Positions 1 to 6,687 of a stretch of DNA of 10,185 nt are shown piece after piece. The position numbers were made by a program, and so were the translations under genes. Numbering within the stretch: position 1 is the first letter of the stretch; each line of letters opens with the position of its first letter. A model generated the notes under the pieces. The model was not told the origin of the DNA, ran no database searches, and was given only the letters and a program-made list of their open reading frames with translations. The stretch comes from Streptococcaceae bacterium (GTDB taxonomy: Bacteria; Bacillota; Bacilli; Lactobacillales; Streptococcaceae): positions 1 through 10,185 of the forward strand of contig JAITHN010000135.1 in the NCBI GenBank assembly GCA_031279745.1, read 5' to 3'.

Positions 1-601
1 CGCCGTAGGAAAAACGATTGCGTTCAAGCGCCAGATCGGTCTGAAAATGAAGGATTTGACTTAGCTCTTCGTTTACATGGATGGGCTTAAACTTGTCGGT
101 GATTCGTGTAATTTCAGACGTTTTTCCATAAAGGAAGCGGTAGAGAGAGAAGTCTTCAGTCAGCACGCTGGTAAGATCGACTTTTTCATTCAGTGAAAAA
201 CGGTGGATGGCATAGATGGCAGGTGTTCCCTCTATGTGATACACTCGTTTGACTTCATAAGTATAAGGGAGTGAGAAGGAGTTGGATCTGTATTCTCCGG
301 ACTCAAGGATTTTACTTTCTACTTGTACGTCCCTCTTTTCAAGGATGCGTGTAAAGGGAATGGCATTGTTTAAAATATTAAAGGGGCGATTGCTAATCAC
401 GGTTGTCCCGATCCCTCGTTGCTTTAAAAGATAGCCTTCACTTACCAATCTTTCCACCGCTTTTCTGACCGTGATCTTGCTTACTGAAAGCATTTCAACG
501 AGTTCATTTTCAGATGGCAAAAGCGAATGAAGCGGATATTTACCTTTGATAAGGTCCTCCTGAAGTTGTTTTGCTATTTCTTGATACAAAATACCGCTCA
601 T
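1..601 (-). CDS. GntR/HutC-family transcriptional regulator with UTRA domain (C-terminus cut by window edge)
   Basis: The gene starts at the ATG at 601-599 behind a GGAGGAG ribosome site, and 200 codons are visible before the window edge. Residues 1-70 form a winged helix typical of GntR proteins: LPSENELVEMLSVSKITVRK is the recognition helix region and EGYLLKQRGIGTTV the wing. From about residue 80 the sequence matches a UTRA effector-binding domain (ILEKR, then YEVKRVYHIEGTPAIY). The usual length is about 235-245 residues, so some 35-45 are missing. UTRA domains of this subfamily normally bind a phosphorylated sugar or related metabolite, which releases the repressor from DNA. The gene is divergent from the PTS/catabolic operon, and a TTGTATACAA palindrome lies between them, so it is probably that operon's repressor, induced by a pathway intermediate. 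The family is secure; the target and inducer are inferred. Confidence 0.92.
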   Translation of the reverse strand, partial: MSGILYQEIAKQLQEDLIKGKYPLHSLLPSENELVEMLSVSKITVRKAVERLVSEGYLLKQRGIGTTVISNRPFNILNNAIPFTRILEKRDVQVESKILESGEYRSNSFSLPYTYEVKRVYHIEGTPAIYAIHRFSLNEKVDLTSVLTEDFSLYRFLYGKTSEITRITDKFKPIHVNEELSQILHFQTDLALERNRFSYG

Positions 602-632
602 AGTCTCCTCCGTTAATCTCTGATTTCTATCT

Positions 633-660
633 ATTATAAACGTTTCTCGCCAAAAACAAA
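633..660 (-). promoter_or_regulatory. Probable promoter of the gntR-type regulator
   Basis: On the minus strand a perfect TATAAT lies at 638-633. A TTTGTT/TTGTTT -35-like element lies at 660-654, giving 15-16 bp spacing. It sits about 30 bases upstream of the regulator's start codon. The -35 is weak and the assignment rests mainly on the -10. Confidence 0.5.
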
Positions 661-700
661 GCGACGGGATTTTCTAATAAATTTTTTAACAAAATATAAC

Positions 701-710
701 TTGTATACAA
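701..710. promoter_or_regulatory. Candidate GntR/HutC operator palindrome TTGTATACAA
   Basis: This is a perfect 10-bp palindrome in the 173-bp divergent intergenic region. GntR/HutC-family repressors bind palindromes with a GT...AC core; the TreR-type TTGTATATACAA is a close relative. Here the palindrome coincides with the probable -35 element of the PTS operon, so bound repressor would block RNA polymerase. The divergent GntR protein is the natural candidate to bind it, but no binding can be shown from sequence. Confidence 0.6.
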
Positions 711-728
711 ACATTATAATGTTATAAT
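701..728 (+). promoter_or_regulatory. Probable promoter of the PTS/catabolic operon
   Basis: A perfect TATAAT -10 lies at 723-728, with TTGTAT at 701-706 as a poor -35 (16 bp spacing). A second TATAAT at 715-720 has no -35 at a good distance; a TTAACA at 686-691 is 23 bp from it. A weak -35 lying inside an operator palindrome fits a tightly regulated promoter. Transcription would start near 735. Confidence 0.6.
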
Positions 729-738
729 CAATAAAGTT

Positions 739-753
739 AAGTAACCGTTTTCA
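739..753 (+). promoter_or_regulatory. Candidate cre site (CcpA binding)
   Basis: The 15 bases match the Firmicutes cre consensus WTGNAANCGNWNNCW at every fixed position except the second (A instead of T). The site lies just after the predicted -10 and overlaps or follows the transcription start. A cre in that position represses transcription when preferred sugars are present. This fits a PTS sugar-catabolic operon; direct CcpA binding is inferred. Confidence 0.65.
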
Positions 754-774
754 TAAAAAAAGAAGGAGGATATT

Positions 775-2088
775 ATGCAACATTTGATTACATTTTTAGA
801 GAGGAAAGTTTCGCCGTGGGCAAGCAAAATCGGGGGTCAGCGTCATATGCTCGCTGTTCGTAAAGGGATTATCTCAACCTTGCCATTGACATTAGTTGGA
901 AGTTTCTTTGTTATTTTCTTGAATTTTCCAATTCCTGCAATTGCAGAGAAGTTGACGCCTTTCCTTCCTGTATTGGATATTCCATATCGCTTTACTGTTG
1001 GGGTATTAGCCTTGTATGCTGCATTTGGAATTGGGAGTTCACTCGCCAAAAGTTACAAATTGGATAGCTTAACGGCAGGGATTGTCTCAGTGATGAGTTT
1101 CTTAATTACGAGTATTCAACCCGTTCGCTTATTTGAAGAAGTGCAAAAAACAGAACTTCAAACGCAAGTGGTAGCTGCAGGTCGCTACTTGAATATTGGA
1201 CAATTGGGTGCACAGTCCATTTTTGGCGCGATTGTAACGGCGATTGTTTCCGTTGAAATCTATCGCATTATGAAAGAAAAAAATATCACGATAAAAATGC
1301 CTGACGGGGTTCCGCCTGAAGTGAGTAACTCATTTGTTGCATTGTTCCCTGCCGGAGTAAGCTTACTCTTGTTCTGGACGCTTCGCCATTTGATTGGATT
1401 TGATATTAATCAAACCTTGTCCAATCTATTGCTTCCTATGCAAGGATTCCTTGCAGGAAACAGTCTTTTCGGCGGACTTGTTACAGTCTTCCTCATCTGT
1501 TTCTTCTGGGTATTAGGCATTCATGGACCAGCCATTATGGGGCCAGTTATTCGCCCGTTCTGGGAAAGTTCGATTGCTGAAAATATGGAAGCCTTCTCAA
1601 ACGGTGTCTCTCAAAATCACATGCCAAACACCTTTACGGAAATGTTCTTGCAATGGTTCGTTTGGATTGGTGGAGCTGGGGCAACGCTTGCATTGGTTTG
1701 TTTGTTCCTCAATTCCAAATCACCTTATTTAAAAGAAGTAGGACGTATCGGGTTTTTGCCAGGTTTGTTCAATATCAATGAACCGATTATTTTCGGAGCA
1801 CCTATCGTGATGAACCCAACTCTTGCAATTCCGTTTATCCTTTCACCACTTGTGATGACGGTTGTGGCCTACCTTGCTACAATTTCAAACATCATCCCTA
1901 TGACGGTATCTAGAACGGTCTTTACCGTTCCAAGTCCTATCGGCGCAATGATGGTGACCAACTGGCATGTAATGGCTGCGGTTTTAGTTGTCGTCAACTT
2001 CATTATCAGCTTGGTAATTTACTACCCGTTCTTTAAAGTATTTGAAAAACAATTACTCGAAAACAAGGACGAGACAACGGAGGTTTAA
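775..2088 (+). CDS. PTS EIIC permease, lactose/cellobiose/chitobiose (CelB/ChbC) family
   Basis: This 437-residue protein is full length for the CelB/LacE-type EIIC family. It is a multi-span membrane protein that moves a sugar inward and hands it to EIIB for phosphorylation. The N-terminus (FLERKVSPWASKIGGQRH, then RKGIISTLPLTLVGSFF) is typical. Two family signatures are intact: GIHGPAIMGPVIRPFW at 248-263, with the conserved His250, and NINEPIIFGAPIVMNP at 333-348, with Glu336; both line the sugar site in the family. The start at 775 follows AAGGAGG at 763-769. It is the first gene of the operon, and its stop directly abuts the next start codon. No EIIA or EIIB gene is in the window, so partners must come from elsewhere. 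The family imports beta-linked disaccharides such as cellobiose and diacetylchitobiose; the exact sugar here is unknown. Confidence 0.93.
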   Translation: MQHLITFLERKVSPWASKIGGQRHMLAVRKGIISTLPLTLVGSFFVIFLNFPIPAIAEKLTPFLPVLDIPYRFTVGVLALYAAFGIGSSLAKSYKLDSLTAGIVSVMSFLITSIQPVRLFEEVQKTELQTQVVAAGRYLNIGQLGAQSIFGAIVTAIVSVEIYRIMKEKNITIKMPDGVPPEVSNSFVALFPAGVSLLLFWTLRHLIGFDINQTLSNLLLPMQGFLAGNSLFGGLVTVFLICFFWVLGIHGPAIMGPVIRPFWESSIAENMEAFSNGVSQNHMPNTFTEMFLQWFVWIGGAGATLALVCLFLNSKSPYLKEVGRIGFLPGLFNINEPIIFGAPIVMNPTLAIPFILSPLVMTVVAYLATISNIIPMTVSRTVFTVPSPIGAMMVTNWHVMAAVLVVVNFIISLVIYYPFFKVFEKQLLENKDETTEV

Positions 2089-2355
2089 ATGAGCTTAGAT
2101 GTAGCAATTGTTGCTTTGATCACTTTTCTTGGAACAATGTTCTATCTAGAAAAGGGAAATGTACCGAACAAATTAAAAAAGATTCCTCTATTTAAAGGAA
2201 TTCCTCTCGTATTGTTGTATTTATTTGCTATGATGGGGTTATCTATGTTTAGTCAACTATTGTATTTTGTAGTCATCGCAACCATCATGAGCGGTTGCTT
2301 TGTCAATTGGAGATTTCGACTGTTTATGGAAGGTACGGGGGTTAAAAATGTTTAG
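2089..2355 (+). CDS. Small hydrophobic membrane protein of unknown function, EIIC-linked
   Basis: I do not recognise this 88-residue protein. It shows a hydrophobic stretch at about 3-20, a basic linker (NKLKKIPLFKG, 25-37) and two further hydrophobic stretches at about 38-55 and 57-73, followed by a short tail with Arg75 and Arg77. This suggests two or three membrane spans. Its ATG follows the EIIC stop codon with no gap, and the ribosome site GGAGG lies inside the EIIC 3' end at 2080-2084. Its own end overlaps the DUF871 gene by 8 bases. Such tight coupling suggests co-production with the permease and perhaps an accessory role in the transporter. That role is a guess from context only. Confidence 0.75.
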   Translation: MSLDVAIVALITFLGTMFYLEKGNVPNKLKKIPLFKGIPLVLLYLFAMMGLSMFSQLLYFVVIATIMSGCFVNWRFRLFMEGTGVKNV

Positions 2356-3442
2356 AAGATTAGGTGTTTCCATTTATCCAGACCACAGTGATTTTGAATT
2401 GGATGCTGCCTACTTAAATTTTGCAGCAAAACAAGGATTTTCTAGAATTTTCATGTCCATGCTTGAAGTGAGTGATGGCAAGGAAAAAGTAGCAGAAAAA
2501 TTTTCAAAAATCATTCGCCTTGCTAAGGAGTTAAATTATGAAGTGATCTTGGATATTGCACCCAATATTTTTGATGATTTGGGCATTTCATACGATGACC
2601 TAAGTTTCTTCCATGAACTTGGTGCAAATGGTTTGCGTTTAGATGTAGGATTTGATGGGAATAAAGAAGCAGAACTCTCTTTCAATCCATATGGGCTCAT
2701 TATCGAGTTAAACATGAGTAATGATGTCTCATACTTGGATAATATTCTGACTTATGAGGCGAACAAACCTTTCATCTATGGGTGTCATAACTTCTATCCA
2801 CAAGCACAGACGGGCTTACCTTTTGAATTTTTTGAAAGCTGTTCCAAGCGATTTAAAAAACATGGCATTCGTACGGCAGCTTTTATCACTTCGCAAGTCG
2901 GAAATTTTGGTCCTTTGGATATTAATGATGGATTGGTCACTTTGGAAATGCATCGAGAATTATCTGTAACAACACAGGCAAAACATTTATTTGCCACAGG
3001 GTTGATTGACGATGTGATTATCGGCAATGCCTATGCCAGTGATGAAGAATTGATTGCGTTAGGAGAATTGAATCGTTATCAATTAACCTTAGACGTTGAG
3101 ATTGCTGAAGGTGCGAATGCGATTGAACGCGAGATTATTTTAGAAAATCAACATTTTAGACGTGGGGATATTGCACAAAAAATGGCACGGTCTACACAGG
3201 TGAGGAAGAAATATACAGGCGAAAACCCGAATCATGACAATGTAGAAATGTTTGAACGTGGGGATATAGTCATCGGCAACAATGATTTTGGAAAATATAA
3301 GAATGAGCTACAAATTGTTTTAGAAGCACATGCTGATGCACGAAAAAATAAAGCCGCAAGTGTTGTAGAAGAAGAGCATTTCTTATTAGATTATGTGTTG
3401 CCTTGGACAAAATATAGATTTAAGGATACGAAATATGTTTGA
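2348..3442 (+). CDS. DUF871 / MupG-like 6-phospho-glycosidase
   Basis: The protein has 364 residues from the ATG at 2348, and MFRRLGVSIYPDHSD is the usual N-terminus of the family. An ATG 16 codons upstream is in frame but adds nonconserved residues. The N-terminal TIM-barrel part (about 1-240) carries GLRLDVGFDG at 95-104, HNFYPQAQTGL at 147-157 and DDVIIGNAYASDEEL at 221-235; a smaller C-terminal domain follows (about 245-360) with RRGDIAQKMARS. The characterised member, staphylococcal MupG, is a cytoplasmic 6-phospho-N-acetylmuramidase that splits a PTS-imported MurNAc-6P-GlcNAc disaccharide. Here the gene sits behind an EIIC but without a murQ etherase, so the substrate may differ: a 6-phosphorylated disaccharide made by the PTS is likely. 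It overlaps its upstream neighbour and its downstream neighbour by 8 bases each. The family call is firm, the substrate open. Confidence 0.88.
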   Translation: MFRRLGVSIYPDHSDFELDAAYLNFAAKQGFSRIFMSMLEVSDGKEKVAEKFSKIIRLAKELNYEVILDIAPNIFDDLGISYDDLSFFHELGANGLRLDVGFDGNKEAELSFNPYGLIIELNMSNDVSYLDNILTYEANKPFIYGCHNFYPQAQTGLPFEFFESCSKRFKKHGIRTAAFITSQVGNFGPLDINDGLVTLEMHRELSVTTQAKHLFATGLIDDVIIGNAYASDEELIALGELNRYQLTLDVEIAEGANAIEREIILENQHFRRGDIAQKMARSTQVRKKYTGENPNHDNVEMFERGDIVIGNNDFGKYKNELQIVLEAHADARKNKAASVVEEEHFLLDYVLPWTKYRFKDTKYV

Positions 3443-4547
3443 TTTAGTCATAAAAAACGCAAAACTTGTGGACGGCAGTGGGGTTGAAATTGCTGTTCGT
3501 GATGGAAAAATTGTAGAAATTTCAGAAGAAGTTACAGGTATCACTGGAAAAACTTACGATGCAAAAGGGAGTTTTGTAAGTGCAGGATGGATTGACAGTC
3601 ACGTGCATTGCTTTGAAAAGATGACACTTTATTATGACAACCCTGACAAAGTTGGGGTGTCAACAGGTGTAACCACAGTTGTCGATGCAGGAAGTACTGG
3701 AGAAGCAAATATTCACGAGTTTTATCAGTTGGCAAAGCAGGCCAAAACAAATGTCTATGCTCTATTGAATATTTCCAAATACGGGATTGTTACACAGGAT
3801 GAATTGTCCGATCTCTCTAAAGTAGATGAGCAATCAAATGTGGGACGCATTCAAGAAATGCAGGGGTTCATCATTGGAATAAAAGTCCGTATGAGCAAAA
3901 GTGTGATTGGAGAAAACGGCTCTCTTCCTTTAGAAATGGCGAAGGCTTTGCAAAAGAAAGTGAATTTGCCACTCATGGTGCATATTGGAAGTGCACCGCT
4001 TGCTCTTGATAAGATTTTTGAGTTGTTAGAGCCAGGAGACATCATCACGCATTGTTTTAACGGAAAGGACAACGGGATTTTGGATGAGTCAGGACAGATG
4101 AAAGACTTTGCTGTTCGGGCTTTCGAACGTGGCATTCATTTTGATATTGGACACGGGACGGACAGCTTTAATTTCCACACGGCAAAGGTTGCGTTTGATC
4201 AGGGAGTAAAGGCGCAGTCGATTAGCTCAGATATTTACCATACAAATAGAGAGAATGGACCTGTCTATAATCTTGCGACAACGATGGAAAAATTACTCCA
4301 AACAGGCTACACGCTTCAAGAAGTGATTGATGCAGTCACGCAAAATGCTGCAAAGACACTTGGACTAACCACGAAAGGAAAGCTAGAAGTCGGAATGGAC
4401 GGAGACTTCACCGTTTTCGATTGTTTAGAGTCAGAAAAAGAGTTGGTAGATAGCAATAATAATAAAGTCAGCATCCAGGAACAAATAATGCCGAAGGCAG
4501 CGATTGTATCAGGCGTTATTTACGAAACCAAAAGGAGAAAACAGTGA
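3435..4547 (+). CDS. EF_0837-type amidohydrolase/deacetylase family metallohydrolase
   Basis: This 370-residue protein belongs to the amidohydrolase superfamily, in the dihydroorotase-like group that includes E. faecalis EF_0837 (COG3964). The start at 3435 (MFDLVIKNAKLVDG) has AAGGA at 3422-3426 and the typical beta-strand opening; an in-frame ATG 14 codons upstream does not. The binuclear metal site can be read: His56 and His58 (GWIDSHVH), probable carbamylated Lys150 (GIKVRMSKS), His183 (MVHIGSAP), His206 (THCFNGK) and Asp266 (SSDIYH). Members are often misannotated as dihydroorotase or adenine deaminase; a related COG3964 enzyme was shown to remove acetyl groups. Between a glycosidase and an amino-acid-type ammonia-lyase, the likely job is N-deacetylation of an acetamido sugar acid. 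That substrate is inferred. Confidence 0.87.
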   Translation: MFDLVIKNAKLVDGSGVEIAVRDGKIVEISEEVTGITGKTYDAKGSFVSAGWIDSHVHCFEKMTLYYDNPDKVGVSTGVTTVVDAGSTGEANIHEFYQLAKQAKTNVYALLNISKYGIVTQDELSDLSKVDEQSNVGRIQEMQGFIIGIKVRMSKSVIGENGSLPLEMAKALQKKVNLPLMVHIGSAPLALDKIFELLEPGDIITHCFNGKDNGILDESGQMKDFAVRAFERGIHFDIGHGTDSFNFHTAKVAFDQGVKAQSISSDIYHTNRENGPVYNLATTMEKLLQTGYTLQEVIDAVTQNAAKTLGLTTKGKLEVGMDGDFTVFDCLESEKELVDSNNNKVSIQEQIMPKAAIVSGVIYETKRRKQ

Positions 4548-5641
4548 AACTGCAAGAAAAGCTAAATTTAAAATCTGTTATCAATGCGAGTGGGAAAATG
4601 ACCATTTTAGGCGTTTCTAAAGTGAGCGATGGTGTGGCTCTTGCTCAAAAAGAAGCAGGGCAAACCTTTTTTGAAATGGCAGACTTGGTCAAGAAAACTG
4701 GGCTTTATATTGCAGAGTTACTTGAGGTGGAAAATGCAACCGTAGTATCAAGTGCGAGTGCAGGAATTGCGCTAAGTATTGCAGGAGTCATTGGGCAAGG
4801 GAGTTCCTATCATGTCACGCACCCTTCCACTTCAAAAATCAAACGCCGTGAAATTGTGCTTCCAAAAGGGCATAACGTCAACTATGGAACAGGTGTTGAA
4901 GTTATGGTTGGTCTTGGTGGAGGACAAATTGTTGAAGCCGGTTGGGCAAATGAATGTACGCCTGAGCAAGTGGAGATGGAAATCAATGAAAACACTGCAG
5001 CACTCTTGTATATTAAGAGCCATCATAGCGTGCAGAAAAGCATGTTGACGGTGAGTGAAATGGCTGATATTGCACATGAATATGATCTTCCGCTAATTGT
5101 TGATGCGGCTGCGGAAGAAGATTTATTTGCCTTTACTAAAATGGGGGCGGATATTGTCATCTATTCTGGTGCAAAAGCGCTAGAGGCACCAAGTAGTGCG
5201 TTAGTGATTGGTAAAAACCCTTATATTCCGTGGATTCAGATGCAAAATTATGGCATTGGTCGTGCAATGAAGATTGGGAAAGACAATATCATCGGGGCTG
5301 TCACTGCACTCGAGGAATATTTGGAAAATGGAAGTGAATCTGGCGAGTCAATGGTTGGACGTTTAGCGCCTTTTGTTCAAGCATTAAATGAGATTTCAGG
5401 ACTCGTAGCGAAGCAAGTGCAAGATAGTGCAGGCAGAGAGATCTACCGAGCAAGTTTGCAAGTACTGAGCGATAAAATTTCAGCAAAAGAAGTGATTGCA
5501 AGGTTGAAACAAGGAGACGTTGCGATTTATACAAGAGAATATCAAGCGAATAATGGGATTATAGAGTTTGATATTCGCATGGTGAATAAGGAAGAAATGA
5601 AACGCATTGTTGAAAAAATGCGTGAAATCATGGAGGGTTGA
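4544..5641 (+). CDS. SelA/DgaE-like PLP-dependent ammonia-lyase (EF_0838 type)
   Basis: This is a 365-residue fold-type I PLP enzyme related to selenocysteine synthase SelA but belonging to the DgaE-like group. It starts with GTG at 4544, behind AAAGGAG at 4531-4537, and overlaps the previous stop in a GTGA. Visible features are VINASGKMTILG at 12-23, SSASAGIALSIAG at 69-81 (phosphate-cup region), IVDAAAEEDL at 185-194 with Asp187 against the pyridine nitrogen, and YSGAKALEAPSS at 207-218, where Lys211 should form the Schiff base. No selenium-related genes are nearby, so SelA function is unlikely. DgaE of Salmonella converts D-glucosaminate-6-phosphate to 2-keto-3-deoxygluconate-6-phosphate plus ammonia. 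With a KDG kinase just downstream, this enzyme may act on unphosphorylated glucosaminate instead. Confidence 0.85.
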   Translation: MKLQEKLNLKSVINASGKMTILGVSKVSDGVALAQKEAGQTFFEMADLVKKTGLYIAELLEVENATVVSSASAGIALSIAGVIGQGSSYHVTHPSTSKIKRREIVLPKGHNVNYGTGVEVMVGLGGGQIVEAGWANECTPEQVEMEINENTAALLYIKSHHSVQKSMLTVSEMADIAHEYDLPLIVDAAAEEDLFAFTKMGADIVIYSGAKALEAPSSALVIGKNPYIPWIQMQNYGIGRAMKIGKDNIIGAVTALEEYLENGSESGESMVGRLAPFVQALNEISGLVAKQVQDSAGREIYRASLQVLSDKISAKEVIARLKQGDVAIYTREYQANNGIIEFDIRMVNKEEMKRIVEKMREIMEG

Positions 5642-5642
5642 T

Positions 5643-6644
5643 ATGAAAGTTTTAGCATTTGGCGAGGTTATGCTTCGCCTCACCCCTCCAAGTTATAAGA
5701 GAATCGAACAGACGGACATGTGTGATTTGAGTTTTTCTGGTACGGGGATGAACATCCTCTCTGGATTAAGCCATGCTGGGATTTCGACGGAATTATTCAC
5801 GGTCTTACCTGAGAATTCTGTTGGGAGAGCAGCGAGTGCAGCCGTACGCCGACTTGGCATAAATGCGGAGAAAATTGAGTTCCAAAGCCAACATATCGGA
5901 ACGTATTTTTTGGAGATGGGTTATGGGAATCGTCCGAGTAACGTGACGTACTTAAACCGTGATCAAAGTTCGTTTTGTACGACGATTCTGTCCCAAGAAG
6001 TGTTGGAGGATGCAGTCAATGATACCGACCTCGTTCATATTTGTGGAATTAGCTTGGCAACAAGCGAAATCTCAAGGAAGAATGCTCTAAAACTTGCAAA
6101 TGTCGCCTCTCGTCTAGGGAAAAAAGTATGCTTTGATTTTAATTTTCGTCCGAGTTTGGTTGGTGCCTCTGTTCGCCCGACTGTGATGGCGGCATACAAA
6201 GAAATGCTGCAAGTTGCAGATTTTGTCTCTGGTGGATTTAAGGACTTAACTCTATTATTAGAGATGGAATTCGATGCTGAAAAACAAACAATTGACGATT
6301 TATTTAAGAGATTTGTTCGGGATTATGATTTACAAGCATTTTTTGGAACGGAAAAAAACAATAGTGGAGACACGAAAACACTTCAGGGGTTTTATGCGAC
6401 ATCAACAGATGTCACCAGATCAATTGACTTGAGTTTAACGACTTTTGATAGGATTGGAACGGGAGATGCCTATGTTTCAGGAATTCTTACCGGTCTTCTG
6501 TCAGATTGGCCGATTCAAGAGGTTGTGGATTATGCGAGTAAAAGCGCACAGATTGCATTTACCACTTTCGGAGATAGTCCAATCGTAACCAAAGACGAAA
6601 TATTTCAAATGCTTGAGGATGAATCGCTAGAAGTGATTCGTTAA
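5643..6644 (+). CDS. PfkB-family sugar kinase, probable 2-keto-3-deoxygluconate kinase
   Basis: This 333-residue kinase has the ribokinase/PfkB fold. The start at 5643 (MKVLAFGEVMLRLTPP) is chosen because it gives the family's N-terminal strand and has GGAGGG at 5632-5637; an ATG 12 codons upstream lies inside the previous gene. The substrate-side region GTGMNILSGLSHAG is at 33-46, DFNFRPSLVG at 165-174 is typical of KDG kinases, and DRIGTGDAYVSG at 269-280 is the PfkB signature with catalytic Asp275. ATP-dependent phosphorylation of KDG gives KDPG, the substrate of the aldolase that follows. Its ATG begins one base after the lyase stop. Some related kinases act on 5-dehydro-2-deoxygluconate or other sugars, so the substrate rests on the neighbours. 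Confidence 0.85.
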   Translation: MKVLAFGEVMLRLTPPSYKRIEQTDMCDLSFSGTGMNILSGLSHAGISTELFTVLPENSVGRAASAAVRRLGINAEKIEFQSQHIGTYFLEMGYGNRPSNVTYLNRDQSSFCTTILSQEVLEDAVNDTDLVHICGISLATSEISRKNALKLANVASRLGKKVCFDFNFRPSLVGASVRPTVMAAYKEMLQVADFVSGGFKDLTLLLEMEFDAEKQTIDDLFKRFVRDYDLQAFFGTEKNNSGDTKTLQGFYATSTDVTRSIDLSLTTFDRIGTGDAYVSGILTGLLSDWPIQEVVDYASKSAQIAFTTFGDSPIVTKDEIFQMLEDESLEVIR

Positions 6645-6687
6645 GCAGTGTATTGACAAGAAAAACGAATAAAGCGAGGAATGAAAA

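Noticed and set aside
935..946. CTGCAATTGCAG 12-bp palindrome in the EIIC gene
   Set aside because: It is explained by coding sequence (IPAIAE region); short palindromes like this are expected by chance.
1913..1930. GAACGGT/ACCGTTC hairpin inside the EIIC gene
   Set aside because: It lies within well-conserved coding sequence and is short; there is no sign of a regulatory role.
3435..4547. Dihydroorotase or adenine deaminase as the product
   Set aside because: The metal-site motifs are shared by the whole superfamily; there are no pyrimidine or purine genes nearby, and EF_0837-type similarity and context favour a deacetylase.
4544..5641. Selenocysteine synthase (SelA) as the product
   Set aside because: The resemblance is to the SelA-like fold, but the neighbours are sugar-acid enzymes and no selB, selD or tRNA-Sec is in the window; DgaE-like lyase fits better.
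6653..6658. Perfect TTGACA between the kinase and aldolase genes, as a possible internal promoter
   Set aside because: No -10-like element occurs 16-18 bases downstream; the ribosome site occupies that place.
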